From Thermoplasmata archaeon (GTDB taxonomy: Archaea > Thermoplasmatota > Thermoplasmata > Lutacidiplasmatales > UBA184): a stretch of 64,000 bases of DNA. The stretch lies in contig JAKBSJ010000005.1 of assembly GCA_021844945.1 (NCBI GenBank), positions 55,551 to 119,550 of the forward strand, written 5' to 3'. Positions 8,793-17,433 of the stretch are shown in pieces. Numbering within the stretch: position 1 is the first letter of the stretch; each line of letters begins with the position of its first letter. The notes beneath the pieces were generated by a model. That model had not been told where the DNA came from and did not search any database. It saw only the letters and a program-made list of their open reading frames with translations. The position numbers were made by a program, and so were the translations under genes.

Positions 8793-9646
8793 ATGCGATC
8801 GGAGCCGAGGCCCGCGGCGCTGCGCGACGAAGGGGTTCCCAATCGCTCGTGTCCTCCCGTAAGAACGCGGGCCAGGTAACCCGTCATCGCGGCGCCGAGG
8901 CGGACCAGCGCCACGTACCCGTGTTGGTCGGTCGCCAGCCGCTCGATCCGGTAGCGCTCCCACAGGCTCCCGTGCTTCTCCGTCAGTTGCTTGCGGCCGT
9001 AGCCGTTCCAGAACGCTTGCCGGACGAAGGTCGGCCAGGTGGCCCGGGGGCGATGGAAGACGACCGCCTCGGGGACGTATCGGATCGTGACTCCGGCCCG
9101 CACGGCCCGCAGATTGAGATCGATGTCCTCGGCCGTGACGAAGCGCGGATCGAATCCCCCCAGTTTCTGAAAGAGCGATCGACGGTACCCGAGGTTGCTC
9201 GACGGGTACGTCACGTCGCTCCCGGCGACGTACAACTCGACCCGCTCGAGCTCACCGAACTTCGACACGACGATCGGGACCGTCTTCCCCGCGACCACCG
9301 GAGATTCGGAGAATCCGTCCCGTAGCGCCCTCAGCCAGCCGGGATCCGCAACGCAGTCGCCATCGATGAACGCGATCAGTTCCCCCTTCGCCGCTGCGAC
9401 CCCTACGTTCCGACCTTCGCCTCGGGAGGTCGCTCGGCGGAACGGGCGAATCTGGCCCGGGTATCGGCGCCCGTACTCTTCCGCGAGGGCAAAGGTCGAG
9501 TCGTGGCTCCCGCCATCGACCAGGACGATCTCGAACGGAGGCTCCTGGGGGATCAGGCTCTCCAGCAGCGGGCGAAGGTGCGCTTCTTCGTTGCGGACGG
9601 TGGTGACGATGCTGACGAACGGCCGTGCCGAAGATTCACTTTCCAA
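8789..9646 (-). CDS. Family 2 glycosyltransferase
   Basis: A 285-residue GT-A fold glycosyltransferase. The N terminus shows VSIVTTVRNEEAHL and EIVLVDGGSHDST, then the metal-binding block FIDGDCVADPGW. Further on, GGFDPRFVTAEDIDLNLRA is the typical acceptor/catalytic ED region. It transfers sugar from a nucleotide- or lipid-linked donor; the acceptor cannot be read from sequence. No clear membrane helix is present. The start (9646) overlaps the end of the PRC-barrel gene by 11 nt, so the two share a transcript. Confidence 0.9.
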   Translation of the reverse strand: MESESSARPFVSIVTTVRNEEAHLRPLLESLIPQEPPFEIVLVDGGSHDSTFALAEEYGRRYPGQIRPFRRATSRGEGRNVGVAAAKGELIAFIDGDCVADPGWLRALRDGFSESPVVAGKTVPIVVSKFGELERVELYVAGSDVTYPSSNLGYRRSLFQKLGGFDPRFVTAEDIDLNLRAVRAGVTIRYVPEAVVFHRPRATWPTFVRQAFWNGYGRKQLTEKHGSLWERYRIERLATDQHGYVALVRLGAAMTGYLARVLTGGHERLGTPSSRSAAGLGSDRI

Positions 9647-9878
9647 TGTCCACCACGACGACGTCCTTCACCGCGCGCATGCTCTTGAAGGGGAGCACGA
9701 GACGGCCGGCCGTGTCGGACTGGAACAGGCGTGACTCGACATCTTCGCCCGGGGTGACGAGCACATGCGCAATCGATCCCGTGACGGTGTCGACGACGAA
9801 GTTGTCGATGACGCCCAGAATCTGCCCATCGGCGGTCATCACGGTCTTGCCTTGGAGTTCGGTGAGGAACTTTCTCAT
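9636..9878 (-). CDS. PRC-barrel domain protein
   Basis: An 80-residue protein that is essentially one PRC-barrel: LQGKTVMTADGQILGVIDN at the start, then VLVTPGEDVE, GRLVLPFKSMRAVKDVVVVDI at the end. Single PRC-barrel proteins are common in archaea, and some have been linked to cell division or RNA processing. Nothing here fixes the role. It leads a two-gene transcript with the glycosyltransferase, driven by a TATA-like box 33-42 nt upstream. Confidence 0.88.
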   Translation of the reverse strand: MRKFLTELQGKTVMTADGQILGVIDNFVVDTVTGSIAHVLVTPGEDVESRLFQSDTAGRLVLPFKSMRAVKDVVVVDIGK

Positions 9879-9910
9879 CGGGAGCCTCTTCCGCGTCCAT
9901 GGCAGGGGAC

Positions 9911-9920
9911 GCTATTTAAT
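9911..9920 (-). promoter_or_regulatory. TATA-like box for the PRC-barrel/glycosyltransferase transcript
   Basis: Minus-strand attaaatagc, 33-42 nt before the ATG at 9878, is an AT-rich island in GC-rich surroundings. Confidence 0.5.
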
Positions 9921-10002
9921 CGTACGTTCGAGTCGGTCGCGCGGCATCCGCCGGTCCTCGCCGGTCGCACGCGCCATCCATCGGCGAAATTCGGCCGGTA
10001 AT

Positions 10003-10012
10003 CCTTATATCA
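10003..10012 (+). promoter_or_regulatory. TATA box of the eL18-uL13-uS9-rpoN operon
   Basis: ccttatatca sits 27-36 nt before the eL18 ATG. It is the only AT-rich element in the gap and implies a transcript start at or very near the start codon. Confidence 0.6.
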
Positions 10013-10038
10013 CGCACCCGGGTCGAGGCGCTCCCTGC

Positions 10039-10404
10039 ATGGCCCGAAGTCTTGGAAAACAGAACCCGGAGTTGACGCACGCCCTGCTCGAGCTCCGCCG
10101 CGCCGCTCGGGCGAACGATGCTCCGATCTGGAGCGCGGTCGCGGATCGGCTCGAGCGCAGCCGGCACCAGGTCGCTCCGGTCAACGTGGGCCATCTGGCC
10201 CGCGCCGCCGGCGGGAACGAGACCATCGTGGTGCCGGGCAAGCTACTGTCCAGCGGCTCGCTCTCCCGCCCGCTCACCGTCGGGGTCTTCGACTGCTCCG
10301 AGACCGCTCGGGCGAAGGTGCACGCGGCCGGCGGCAAGGTCCTTACGATCCACGAGATGCTGAAGTGGCGCCCGGATGGGGCAGGAGTACGCATTGTCTC
10401 CTGA
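10039..10404 (+). CDS. rpl18e: Large subunit ribosomal protein eL18 (L18e)
   Basis: A 121-residue eL18, a structural protein of the archaeal/eukaryotic 50S/60S subunit. Diagnostic segments are KQNPELTHALLELRRAA near the N terminus, VNVGHLARAAGGNETIVVPGKLLSSG in pieces across the middle (NVGHLARAA, VVPGKLLSSG), and VGVFDCSETARAKVHAAGG. It heads the conserved archaeal cluster L18e-L13-S9-RpoN. Translation from ATG 10039 is supported by the TATA box about 30 nt upstream. The gene overlaps the start of rpl13 by 29 nt. Confidence 0.95.
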   Translation: MARSLGKQNPELTHALLELRRAARANDAPIWSAVADRLERSRHQVAPVNVGHLARAAGGNETIVVPGKLLSSGSLSRPLTVGVFDCSETARAKVHAAGGKVLTIHEMLKWRPDGAGVRIVS

Positions 10405-10852
10405 GGCCGCGCCGAAGGCCCTGCCGGCCCCCGGGGTGAAGGTGGTGGATGCGTCCGGCCTCGTGCTCGGACGCGCGGCCAGCGTGATCGCGCGGCGCTT
10501 GCTCGATGGCGAACGCATTGTCGTCGTGAACGCCGAGAAGAGCGTCGTGACGGGCAACCGATCGATGGTCGTCGCGACCTACACCGCCCATCGAGCACGC
10601 GGCTCCGTGCGCAGCGGGCCGCACTTCCCTCGATATCCGGACCGGATTTTCCGTCGCACGGTCCGGGGGATGCTGCCGCACTTGAAGACGCGCGGAAAAG
10701 AGGCGCTGGACCGACTGGAAGTCCATATGGGGGTACCTCCCGAGTACCAAGGCTCCACCCCGGAGACGCTCTCCGCGGCCAAGGCGCGGCCCGCGCTTCG
10801 CGCCCCGATCACTCTCGCCGAGGTCTCGGTCCTTCTAGGAGCGCGCGTGTGA
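10376..10852 (+). CDS. rpl13: Large subunit ribosomal protein uL13
   Basis: A 158-residue uL13. VVDASGLVLGRAASVIARRLLDGE is the family opening (seen as DASGLVLGRAASVIA), followed by NAEKSVVTGN, FPRYPDRIFRRTVRGMLP and LEVHMGVPPEY. The N-terminal 20 residues (ending near PGVKVVDA) are longer than usual and come from the overlap with eL18; a TTG inside the overlap could be the true start instead. It overlaps rps9 by 4 nt (GTGA), so translation is probably coupled. Confidence 0.93.
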   Translation: MGQEYALSPEAAPKALPAPGVKVVDASGLVLGRAASVIARRLLDGERIVVVNAEKSVVTGNRSMVVATYTAHRARGSVRSGPHFPRYPDRIFRRTVRGMLPHLKTRGKEALDRLEVHMGVPPEYQGSTPETLSAAKARPALRAPITLAEVSVLLGARV

Positions 10853-11256
10853 AGGCTCCGCAGGTCGTCCTCGCCACGGGCAAGCGCAAAGAGGCAATCG
10901 CCCGCGCGACCATCCGCAAGGGACGCGGCCTCGTGCGCATCAACGACCGTCCGCTCGAACTGGTCGAGCCCGAACTCGTTCGGTTCAAGATTCAGGAGCC
11001 GCTCCTCATGGTGGGCGACCGCTGGAAGACGATCGACATCGCGGTCGATATCCAGGGCGGAGGGGTCATGGGCCAGGCGTCGGCCGCTCGCACCGCCATC
11101 GCGCGGGGCCTTCTGCGGTGGCTCAAGGACCCGGCGCTCGACGAGATGTTCAAGCACTACGATCGATCGCTCATCGTCAACGACCCACGCCGCAAGCTCC
11201 CGAAGCGGCCCGGTGGCCGTGGCGCTCGCGCTCGGCGGCAGAAGTCCTACCGTTAG
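10849..11256 (+). CDS. rps9: Small subunit ribosomal protein uS9
   Basis: A 135-residue uS9, located near the tRNA anticodon in the 30S P site. The start [20 protein letters not shown] and the basic C-terminal tail ([20 protein letters not shown], ending KSYR) are characteristic; the terminal Arg contacts P-site tRNA in known structures. GTG start at 10849 overlaps the uL13 stop, giving a GTGA junction. Length is normal for archaeal S9. Confidence 0.95.
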   Translation: MKAPQVVLATGKRKEAIARATIRKGRGLVRINDRPLELVEPELVRFKIQEPLLMVGDRWKTIDIAVDIQGGGVMGQASAARTAIARGLLRWLKDPALDEMFKHYDRSLIVNDPRRKLPKRPGGRGARARRQKSYR

Positions 11257-11275
11257 GAAGAGGGCAGAACGCAGC

Positions 11276-11473
11276 ATGACGATGATGGTACCGGTCCGAT
11301 GCTTCACCTGCGGGGCCGTGATCGGCCAGCACTGGGACGAGTACCGAGAGCGCACGGCACGCGGAGAGGACCCGGGCGTGGTGCTCGACCAGTTGGGCCT
11401 CACGCGCTACTGCTGCCGGCGCATGCTCCTGACCCACGTGGACCTCTTGGATGAGGTCGGACCCTACGGGTAA
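11276..11473 (+). CDS. rpoN: DNA-directed RNA polymerase subunit N (Rpb10 homologue)
   Basis: A 65-residue zinc-bundle subunit that helps assemble RNA polymerase at the B/D/L platform. CFTCG near residue 9 and YCCRRM near residue 45 supply the zinc ligands, and [18 protein letters not shown] is the family block. ATG at 11276 gives PVRCFTCG right after a short lead. It is the last recognisable gene of the ribosomal operon; rpoK and rps2, often next in archaea, are not here. Confidence 0.95.
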   Translation: MTMMVPVRCFTCGAVIGQHWDEYRERTARGEDPGVVLDQLGLTRYCCRRMLLTHVDLLDEVGPYG

Positions 11474-11575
11474 GGGCCCTCCACGGACCGACCCTCTCTA
11501 CCGGGCGGCGTCGCTCTCACCGCGCGTGATACGTAGCGGGGTCCGCTCACTCGCGAAACGGCCGAGGCGGGGGCC

Positions 11576-11598
11576 CCGGGGGAGCGAAGCTCTCCCGG
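11576..11598 (-). terminator. GC-rich hairpin just after the surface-protein gene
   Basis: ccgggggagc-gaa-gctctcccgg forms a 10-bp stem (one G-T wobble) with a 3-base loop, starting 4 nt past the stop of the minus-strand surface-protein gene and about 100 nt past rpoN. No T-run follows on either strand, so it may be an RNA end stabiliser rather than a classic terminator. Confidence 0.4.
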
Positions 11599-11601
11599 AG
11601 C

Positions 11602-14600
11602 TCAACTCGAGTCGCCGTTGTCGTCCTTGCGGCGCGAGCCCCGCTCCAGGCCCGAGCGGCTCGCGGGGCGCGTGCGCTGGCGTCCGCGTCGGCGGTACCA
11701 ATACACCGCGAACACGATGAGTACGATCACGACCGCGGCGATGACGATGTAGATCAGCGCCTGGCTCAAGGGACTCGGGCTGATCGCGATCGCCCGGACC
11801 ACCGTTTGCGGCCCGCTGTTGTAGTTCGCCGCGTATTCGTTCGAAGCCGATACGTTCGCGTAGAGGTTGTAGTTGCCGGTGAGGCCCGGGGTCCACGTGA
11901 TCTCCGCGCGGACGGTCTTGTTGAGCGCGAGGGCGGGATACAGCCCCTTGTAGGCGACGGTGGTGTTGACCATGCCCGGGCTCGAGTAGTTGTAGAACAG
12001 GACATCGCTCGAGGGAACGACGACCTTCCTCGCGCCGGTGCCGCTCGGGCTCAACAGATACCAGGAGACCGTGATGTTGTAGCCGACGGCCTTCGAGCCG
12101 CCGCCCGTCGTCACGTTGATCCAGTAGGTGTAACTCGTGCCTTGGACGAGGCTGGTCGGGCCGGTGAAATTCGCGGCGGACATGATCGGCCGCACGGTCG
12201 AGTTCACGGCCACGGTGATCGATTGCTTGGAGTAGTTTGTGTTCCCGGCCCGGTCCATCACGGTCAGGTTGATCGTGTAGGCGACCGTCTGTGGCGGCAG
12301 CCAAACGGCTACGCGACCCGGGTACTTGTAGCTCGGCCCGGTCGCGATCTGCGTGATGTTTGCGTGGTGGTAGCTCGAGTTGCCCGAGTTGGTGATGTTC
12401 CAGACGTACTTCACGATCGATCCGTTATTCGGGTCGCTCGCGTTCGCACCGTTGAGGACGACCTTGGCCGTGAAGTTGCTCGCCTCGATCACCGAGCCCC
12501 CGGGCGGGATGTAGGCGCCGGCACTGTTCAGCAAGCTGAACGCGCTGATCGGCTTCTGCGTGTCGTTGACCAGGACGATGAGAGACGTGGTCCCGTAGCC
12601 GCCGGTCCCGCTCCACACCGTCAGGTTGACGTAGTAGCGCCAGCCCAGGAAGGAGACGTGCTGACCGCCGATCGTCGTCCCGTTGAAGTAGAAGCCGTTC
12701 CCGAGGAAGCTGACCGAGAAGGGGGTGTCGAACGTCGCTCCCGTGCTGACGGAGTTGTTCTGCGTCCGGGAGTACTTGTTCGCCGCCAAGCTGAATAGGG
12801 CCACGCTCAGGACGCCGGGGATCGAGCGGTCCGTGCTGTTCGCGCGGCTCGCCGTCGCGTTGAACGTGATCGGGTAGCCGTAGTTGACCTGGAGGTACGT
12901 CACGCCGCCCGCCTGCTTGACGAACCTCGATCCCGTTACGTTGTAGCTCAGGACCGCCGCCACGCCGTTATTCGGGCCGACCCAGACGTGGAACGCCGTC
13001 GTGTTGAGGGCGCCGGACGAGCTGCGGATCGTGAGCGAGGCGTCGTACGGAGCGTTGGTGACGCTCGAGTTCGTGAGGTAGGCGTAGGTCGTCGTGCTCG
13101 AGGTCGAGTTGTAGTAGTTGCCGTCTCCGAAGTCCCAGGAGTAGTAGGTTCCGTTCACGCCGGAGGCGTAGATCGTGTTCAGCGCGCTGAACGTGTCGTT
13201 CACTCCCTGCGCGACCACGACCGTGTAGTTCCCGCGGGTCGAGTTGAGGACGTTGGCACTCGAGAACCCGAAGTTCGAGCCGGTCACGTTGACGATCGGG
13301 GTGGACCCGCCCTCCTTCACGATGGGCAACGTGATCGTAGCGTAGGTCGACGAGCTCGGGTAGGTGGTGATGCCGACGGTCGTCCACGTCCCATCCGGTC
13401 CGGCTCCCTGGAAGGTGACTCCCTTCGGGGCGGTGGTCCCGGCCTTCAGCACGTAGCCGGTCGGTAGGACCACGTTGTAGATGTAGCTCCCGTGCGAGTT
13501 CGGGTTCAGGACGTTGAACTGGAGCGTGTACGCCGGGCTGTTCGCGGTCACGGTCGAGCTCAGCGAGAACGTCTGAGCGTAGCTCAGAGAGATCGAGTTC
13601 GTCGAGGTCGGTCCGCAGTCCGTGGACGAGCACGCCGAACTGGCCGCGAAGGAGTAGGCCGGGGCTCCGTTGCTGAGGTAGTTCGTGGTGAACCCGGTGC
13701 CGTTGATCGTCGTGCCGGCCTGGATGGCCGGGAAGAAGGCGCCGCTCGAGTTCAAGTACTGGACGACCGCCGGCCAATCCGCGGAGGAGAACGTCGAGCT
13801 GTGGGAGAAGTCAAGGCCCAGCTGGGCCCACAGCTGTCCGACCGTCTCGTTCGGCAGATAGGACAGGATGGTGTTGTTGCCGAGGGTCGCGTTGGTGTAG
13901 ACCGAGAGGGTACCGTTCCCAATCCCTCGATTGAACGAAGTGAAGTTGAGCGTCGTGACGTAGCTGGCCCGGTCGGACGGGGCCGCGGAGCTGGTCCGGA
14001 CGTTCTTGACCGTCGCAGAGCTCGTCACGGTGGTGGTGTAGTAGGCGGTCGTCGTATTCGTCGCCTCGAGGAAGACCTCGATCGTCTGGCCGGTCAGGTT
14101 GGAGGTAGTTCCGAACGAGTAGTACCCGCTCGGAGCGAACGATCCCGTGTAGATGTGGCCGTCCGTCGGGTCGTAGACCGTCACGTTGCCCGGCGTGTTG
14201 GGCGCCGCGCCGCTCGAGCCCACGCTCAGCGTTCCGGAGACGATGTAGTTCCCGACGACGACGTTCACGGTCATCTTCTGGAACTCCGAGATACTCACCT
14301 GGGTGAGGTTATAGCGGGTGTTCGGGGCGGGAAGGATCGTCTCAAGGATCCACGCTCCCTGGGGAGCTTCGAGCGAGTAGAATCCCGCCGAGTTGGTCAC
14401 ATTCGTGACGAGCGGCATGTCGTTCCGGGCCGGATCCAAGAGCTCGACCGTGGCCCCCCGTTGCACGGCGGGGGTACCCCCGCTCGGAGCGTAGGTGACC
14501 GTGCCGTTGATGGTCGCGTCGTACTGGAGTACGTTCACGTTGCGGACGGTAACGAAGCCCGTCAGCCCTCCGCTCGTCAGGTTGGTGCTCGACTGGTACA

Positions 14601-14985
14601 GGTACGCCGGCGACGAACTCGCGGGAAGCACGGCGACGGGATACGGGATCGTTCCCGTAGAGGTCTGAAGGCCGGTGAGGTTCGTCTGGACCGGGATGCG
14701 TACCCCCCAGGTACCGGGCGCGAGGTTCGGGGCGTTGGTTCCGCTCGCGAAGAGGAAACCGCCACCCGGCGAGGTCGTAGTGGTGTACACCTGCCCGGTG
14801 GCCGAGGACACGAGGTCGACGGTGACGCCGCCAGGTACCGGGGCTCCGGTGCTCTGGTAGGCGTACCCGTAGAGGGTGTACGTCGAGCTCGAGGCACTGA
14901 CCATCGGCAGCACGCTGGCTGCGACGACGAGCAGCACGACCGACCACAGGGCGACCTTCAGCACGCCAGTACGCAACAACTTCAC
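11602..14985 (-). CDS. Giant membrane-anchored surface protein
   Basis: A 1127-residue exported protein. Residues 1-32 form a signal peptide (KVALWSVVLLVVAASVLP, cleavage near VSA-SSS). The extracellular part is rich in Ser, Thr, Asn, Tyr and Gly with very many N-x-S/T glycosylation sequons. It opens with carboxypeptidase-regulatory-like beta repeats (YGYAYQSTGAPVPGGVTVDL) and includes a PKD-like segment near residue 610 (SWDFGDGNYYN). Near the C terminus a single helix, LIYIVIAAVVIVLIVFAVYW, is followed by a basic cytoplasmic tail. The composition contrasts sharply with neighbouring cytoplasmic proteins. It could be an S-layer-type or adhesion glycoprotein; no enzymatic motif is seen. A TATA-like box lies 56-65 nt upstream. 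Confidence 0.85.
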   Translation of the reverse strand: MKLLRTGVLKVALWSVVLLVVAASVLPMVSASSSTYTLYGYAYQSTGAPVPGGVTVDLVSSATGQVYTTTTSPGGGFLFASGTNAPNLAPGTWGVRIPVQTNLTGLQTSTGTIPYPVAVLPASSSPAYLYQSSTNLTSGGLTGFVTVRNVNVLQYDATINGTVTYAPSGGTPAVQRGATVELLDPARNDMPLVTNVTNSAGFYSLEAPQGAWILETILPAPNTRYNLTQVSISEFQKMTVNVVVGNYIVSGTLSVGSSGAAPNTPGNVTVYDPTDGHIYTGSFAPSGYYSFGTTSNLTGQTIEVFLEATNTTTAYYTTTVTSSATVKNVRTSSAAPSDRASYVTTLNFTSFNRGIGNGTLSVYTNATLGNNTILSYLPNETVGQLWAQLGLDFSHSSTFSSADWPAVVQYLNSSGAFFPAIQAGTTINGTGFTTNYLSNGAPAYSFAASSACSSTDCGPTSTNSISLSYAQTFSLSSTVTANSPAYTLQFNVLNPNSHGSYIYNVVLPTGYVLKAGTTAPKGVTFQGAGPDGTWTTVGITTYPSSSTYATITLPIVKEGGSTPIVNVTGSNFGFSSANVLNSTRGNYTVVVAQGVNDTFSALNTIYASGVNGTYYSWDFGDGNYYNSTSSTTTYAYLTNSSVTNAPYDASLTIRSSSGALNTTAFHVWVGPNNGVAAVLSYNVTGSRFVKQAGGVTYLQVNYGYPITFNATASRANSTDRSIPGVLSVALFSLAANKYSRTQNNSVSTGATFDTPFSVSFLGNGFYFNGTTIGGQHVSFLGWRYYVNLTVWSGTGGYGTTSLIVLVNDTQKPISAFSLLNSAGAYIPPGGSVIEASNFTAKVVLNGANASDPNNGSIVKYVWNITNSGNSSYHHANITQIATGPSYKYPGRVAVWLPPQTVAYTINLTVMDRAGNTNYSKQSITVAVNSTVRPIMSAANFTGPTSLVQGTSYTYWINVTTGGGSKAVGYNITVSWYLLSPSGTGARKVVVPSSDVLFYNYSSPGMVNTTVAYKGLYPALALNKTVRAEITWTPGLTGNYNLYANVSASNEYAANYNSGPQTVVRAIAISPSPLSQALIYIVIAAVVIVLIVFAVYWYRRRGRQRTRPASRSGLERGSRRKDDNGDSS

Positions 14986-15040
14986 GTCTCCTTCGCGAAA
15001 TCCCTCGATAGGGGAACTCGGCGCGCGAACCTTGGCCTCC

Positions 15041-15050
15041 TACTTATAGC
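15041..15050 (-). promoter_or_regulatory. TATA-like box for the surface-protein gene
   Basis: Minus-strand gctataagta lies 56-65 nt before the ATG at 14985, so this transcript would have a leader of about 30 nt, unlike the nearby leaderless genes. Confidence 0.5.
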
Positions 15051-15104
15051 TTGCTCGAGAAATGACGCGATCCGGCGGACCCGGGCGCCGGTCGACGGGC
15101 CCCG

Positions 15105-17330
15105 CTAACGATAGATCGCCGTCATCGGCTCCTCGCGTCGCCGTCCGGGGCGTTCGCGTAGCCCATGTTTCTGGAACTCCTCGTAGAACTTCAGGGACTC
15201 GGCATCGGTACTCGAGTGGACGGTGCGCATCGCCAGCTCGAAGTGCGCCATCGTAACCTTCGTCGCCTTCGGGTTCTCCCGGATGGCGTTGAGCCCCGCT
15301 TCCCGGCACAGCGCGGCCAGGTCGCTGCCGACCAGCCCATCGGTCCGGGCGGCGATCTGGTCGAGATTCACGTCCTCCGTCAGCGGCATCAGGCGCGTAT
15401 GCACCTTCAGGACCTCGAGCCGGCCCGCGGCGTTGGGAGGCTCTACGAAGAGCCAGTGGTCGAAGCGGCCCGTGCGCAACAGCGCCTCGTCCAAGATATC
15501 CGGTCGGTTCGTGGCCGCGATCACGAGCACGCGGTCGAGGGATTCGAGCCCGTCGATGCTCGTGAGCAACTGATTGACGATCCGTTCGGTGACGCCGCTC
15601 GAGTTCTGAAGCCCTCGACGCGGCGCGATCGCGTCGATCTCATCGATGAAGACGATGGACGGGGAGGCCTGACGAGCCTTCTTGAAGATCATCCGGATGG
15701 CCTTCTCGCTCTCCCCGACCCACTTGCTCATGACCTCGGGGCCTTTGACGCTGATGAAGTTCGCCTGGCTCTCGGTCGCTACGGCCTTCGCCAGCAAGGT
15801 CTTCCCCACCCCCGGTGGGCCGTAGAGCAGAATCCCGCGCGGAGGATCGATCCCCATCTGGCGATAGACCTCGGGGTTGCGGAACGGAAGCTCGACCGAC
15901 TCCACCAATGTCGCGCGCACGCTCTCCAAGCCCCCCACCTCCTCCCAGCGGGTCGTGGGGACTTCGACGGCGACGTCGCGCAAGCTCGAGGGTTCGATCT
16001 GCTTGAGCGCTTCCTTGAAGTCGCGCTCGGTGACCTTCATCCGCTCGAGCAAGGTCAAGGGGATCGGTTTGTCGAAATCGATCTCGGGCAGGTAGCGTCG
16101 CAGCGCACGCATCGCGGCCTCGCGCGCGAGCGCCGCAAGGTCCGCGCCGACGAACCCATGCGAGAGGGCGGCGAGCTCGTGGAGGACCCTCTCCCGCTCG
16201 CGCTCGCTCCCTTCGATCGGCATCCCACGCGTGTGGATCTGAAGGATCTCGAGGCGACCGGCGACCGTCGGGACCCCGATCTCGATCTCCCGGTCGAAGC
16301 GGCCGGGTCGGCGCAGCGCGGGGTCGATCGCCTCCTCACGGTTCGTCGCGGCGATGACGATGACATTCCCGCGGCCCGACAGGCCGTCCATCAGGGTCAA
16401 GAGCTGGGCGACCACCCGGCGCTCGACCTCGCCGACCACCTCGTCGCGACGGGGAGCGATCGAGTCCAACTCGTCGATGAAGATGACGCTCGGCGCGTCC
16501 TTCTCGGCCTCCTCGAACTTCTCGCGGAGCTCCTTTTCGCTCTCCCCGTAGTACTTCGAGATGATCTCGGGTCCCTGGATCCCGATGAAGTGCGCACCGG
16601 CTTCGTTGGCCACGGCCTTAGCGATGAGGGTCTTCCCTGTCCCGGGCGGACCGTAGAGCAACACGCCCTTCGGCGGCGAGATCGCAAGCCGGTCGAACAG
16701 CTCCGGGTGCTTGAGCGGCAGCTCGATCATCTCCCGAACCCGCCCCAATTTCTCCCGGAGGCCCCCGATGTCCTCGTAGGACACACGTGGCGCAGCGATC
16801 TCGGCCTCGCTGACGGTCTCCTCCTTGATCGTGATGAGGGTCGTCGGGGAGACCTGGACAATCCCCTTCGGCTGGGTGGTGACGACCATGAAGGGCAGCG
16901 AGCCCCCCATCAGGAACACGCCCGGTATCACGAAGACGTCCCCGCGCACGAACGGTCGGCGAGCGAGCGCCTTCTGCACGAAGCTCTCCAGGCCCGGGCC
17001 CAAGTCCATACGAGCCGAGCCCGCGTAGATCGGGGCGATCGTGATCGATTCGGCGCTCGGACAGTCGATTCGCTGCACTTGTACCCGGTCGCCGATGCTG
17101 ACCCCGGCGTTCCGGCGGAGGATGGCCTCGAGCCGAATGAGCCCCTTGCCCTCGTCCTCGGGAATCGCCTTCGCGACGATCGCCGGGGTGACCTTGCGTC
17201 CCCGGACCTCGACGATGTCTCCCGAACCGACCTTGAGGCGCTGTCGGGTCCGTTCGTCGATCCGCGCGGTGCCGAGACCTACGTCCTGCTGCGCGACCTC
17301 GGCAACCTTAAGATGCAGGGCTTCGGCCAT
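15105..17330 (-). CDS. vat: VCP/Cdc48-like AAA ATPase (VAT)
   Basis: A 741-residue two-ring AAA+ unfoldase homologous to p97/Cdc48 and Thermoplasma VAT. The N domain (residues 1-180) contains the double-psi barrel. D1 has Walker A GPPGTGKT at 227-234, Walker [13 protein letters not shown] and [14 protein letters not shown]2 has Walker A GPPGVGKT near 500, [12 protein letters not shown] and [14 protein letters not shown]. The extreme C terminus is Ile-Tyr-Arg, fitting the HbYX motif by which such ATPases open the 20S proteasome gate. A TATA box 25-34 nt upstream supports the ATG at 17330. Confidence 0.96.
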   Translation of the reverse strand: MAEALHLKVAEVAQQDVGLGTARIDERTRQRLKVGSGDIVEVRGRKVTPAIVAKAIPEDEGKGLIRLEAILRRNAGVSIGDRVQVQRIDCPSAESITIAPIYAGSARMDLGPGLESFVQKALARRPFVRGDVFVIPGVFLMGGSLPFMVVTTQPKGIVQVSPTTLITIKEETVSEAEIAAPRVSYEDIGGLREKLGRVREMIELPLKHPELFDRLAISPPKGVLLYGPPGTGKTLIAKAVANEAGAHFIGIQGPEIISKYYGESEKELREKFEEAEKDAPSVIFIDELDSIAPRRDEVVGEVERRVVAQLLTLMDGLSGRGNVIVIAATNREEAIDPALRRPGRFDREIEIGVPTVAGRLEILQIHTRGMPIEGSERERERVLHELAALSHGFVGADLAALAREAAMRALRRYLPEIDFDKPIPLTLLERMKVTERDFKEALKQIEPSSLRDVAVEVPTTRWEEVGGLESVRATLVESVELPFRNPEVYRQMGIDPPRGILLYGPPGVGKTLLAKAVATESQANFISVKGPEVMSKWVGESEKAIRMIFKKARQASPSIVFIDEIDAIAPRRGLQNSSGVTERIVNQLLTSIDGLESLDRVLVIAATNRPDILDEALLRTGRFDHWLFVEPPNAAGRLEVLKVHTRLMPLTEDVNLDQIAARTDGLVGSDLAALCREAGLNAIRENPKATKVTMAHFELAMRTVHSSTDAESLKFYEEFQKHGLRERPGRRREEPMTAIYR

Positions 17331-17354
17331 CGCCCTCGGTCAACGGGAGGGTTG

Positions 17355-17364
17355 CAATATATAG
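17355..17364 (-). promoter_or_regulatory. TATA box for the VCP-like ATPase gene
   Basis: tatatattgc on the minus strand is centred about 30 nt before the ATG at 17330, a strong match in a GC-rich background. Confidence 0.6.
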
Positions 17365-17433
17365 AGTATCTCCGCGCAAGGAAGCTAGGGGCGTGGAGGT
17401 TAGGGAGATATCGCGCCGGTCGTTACGCCCACC

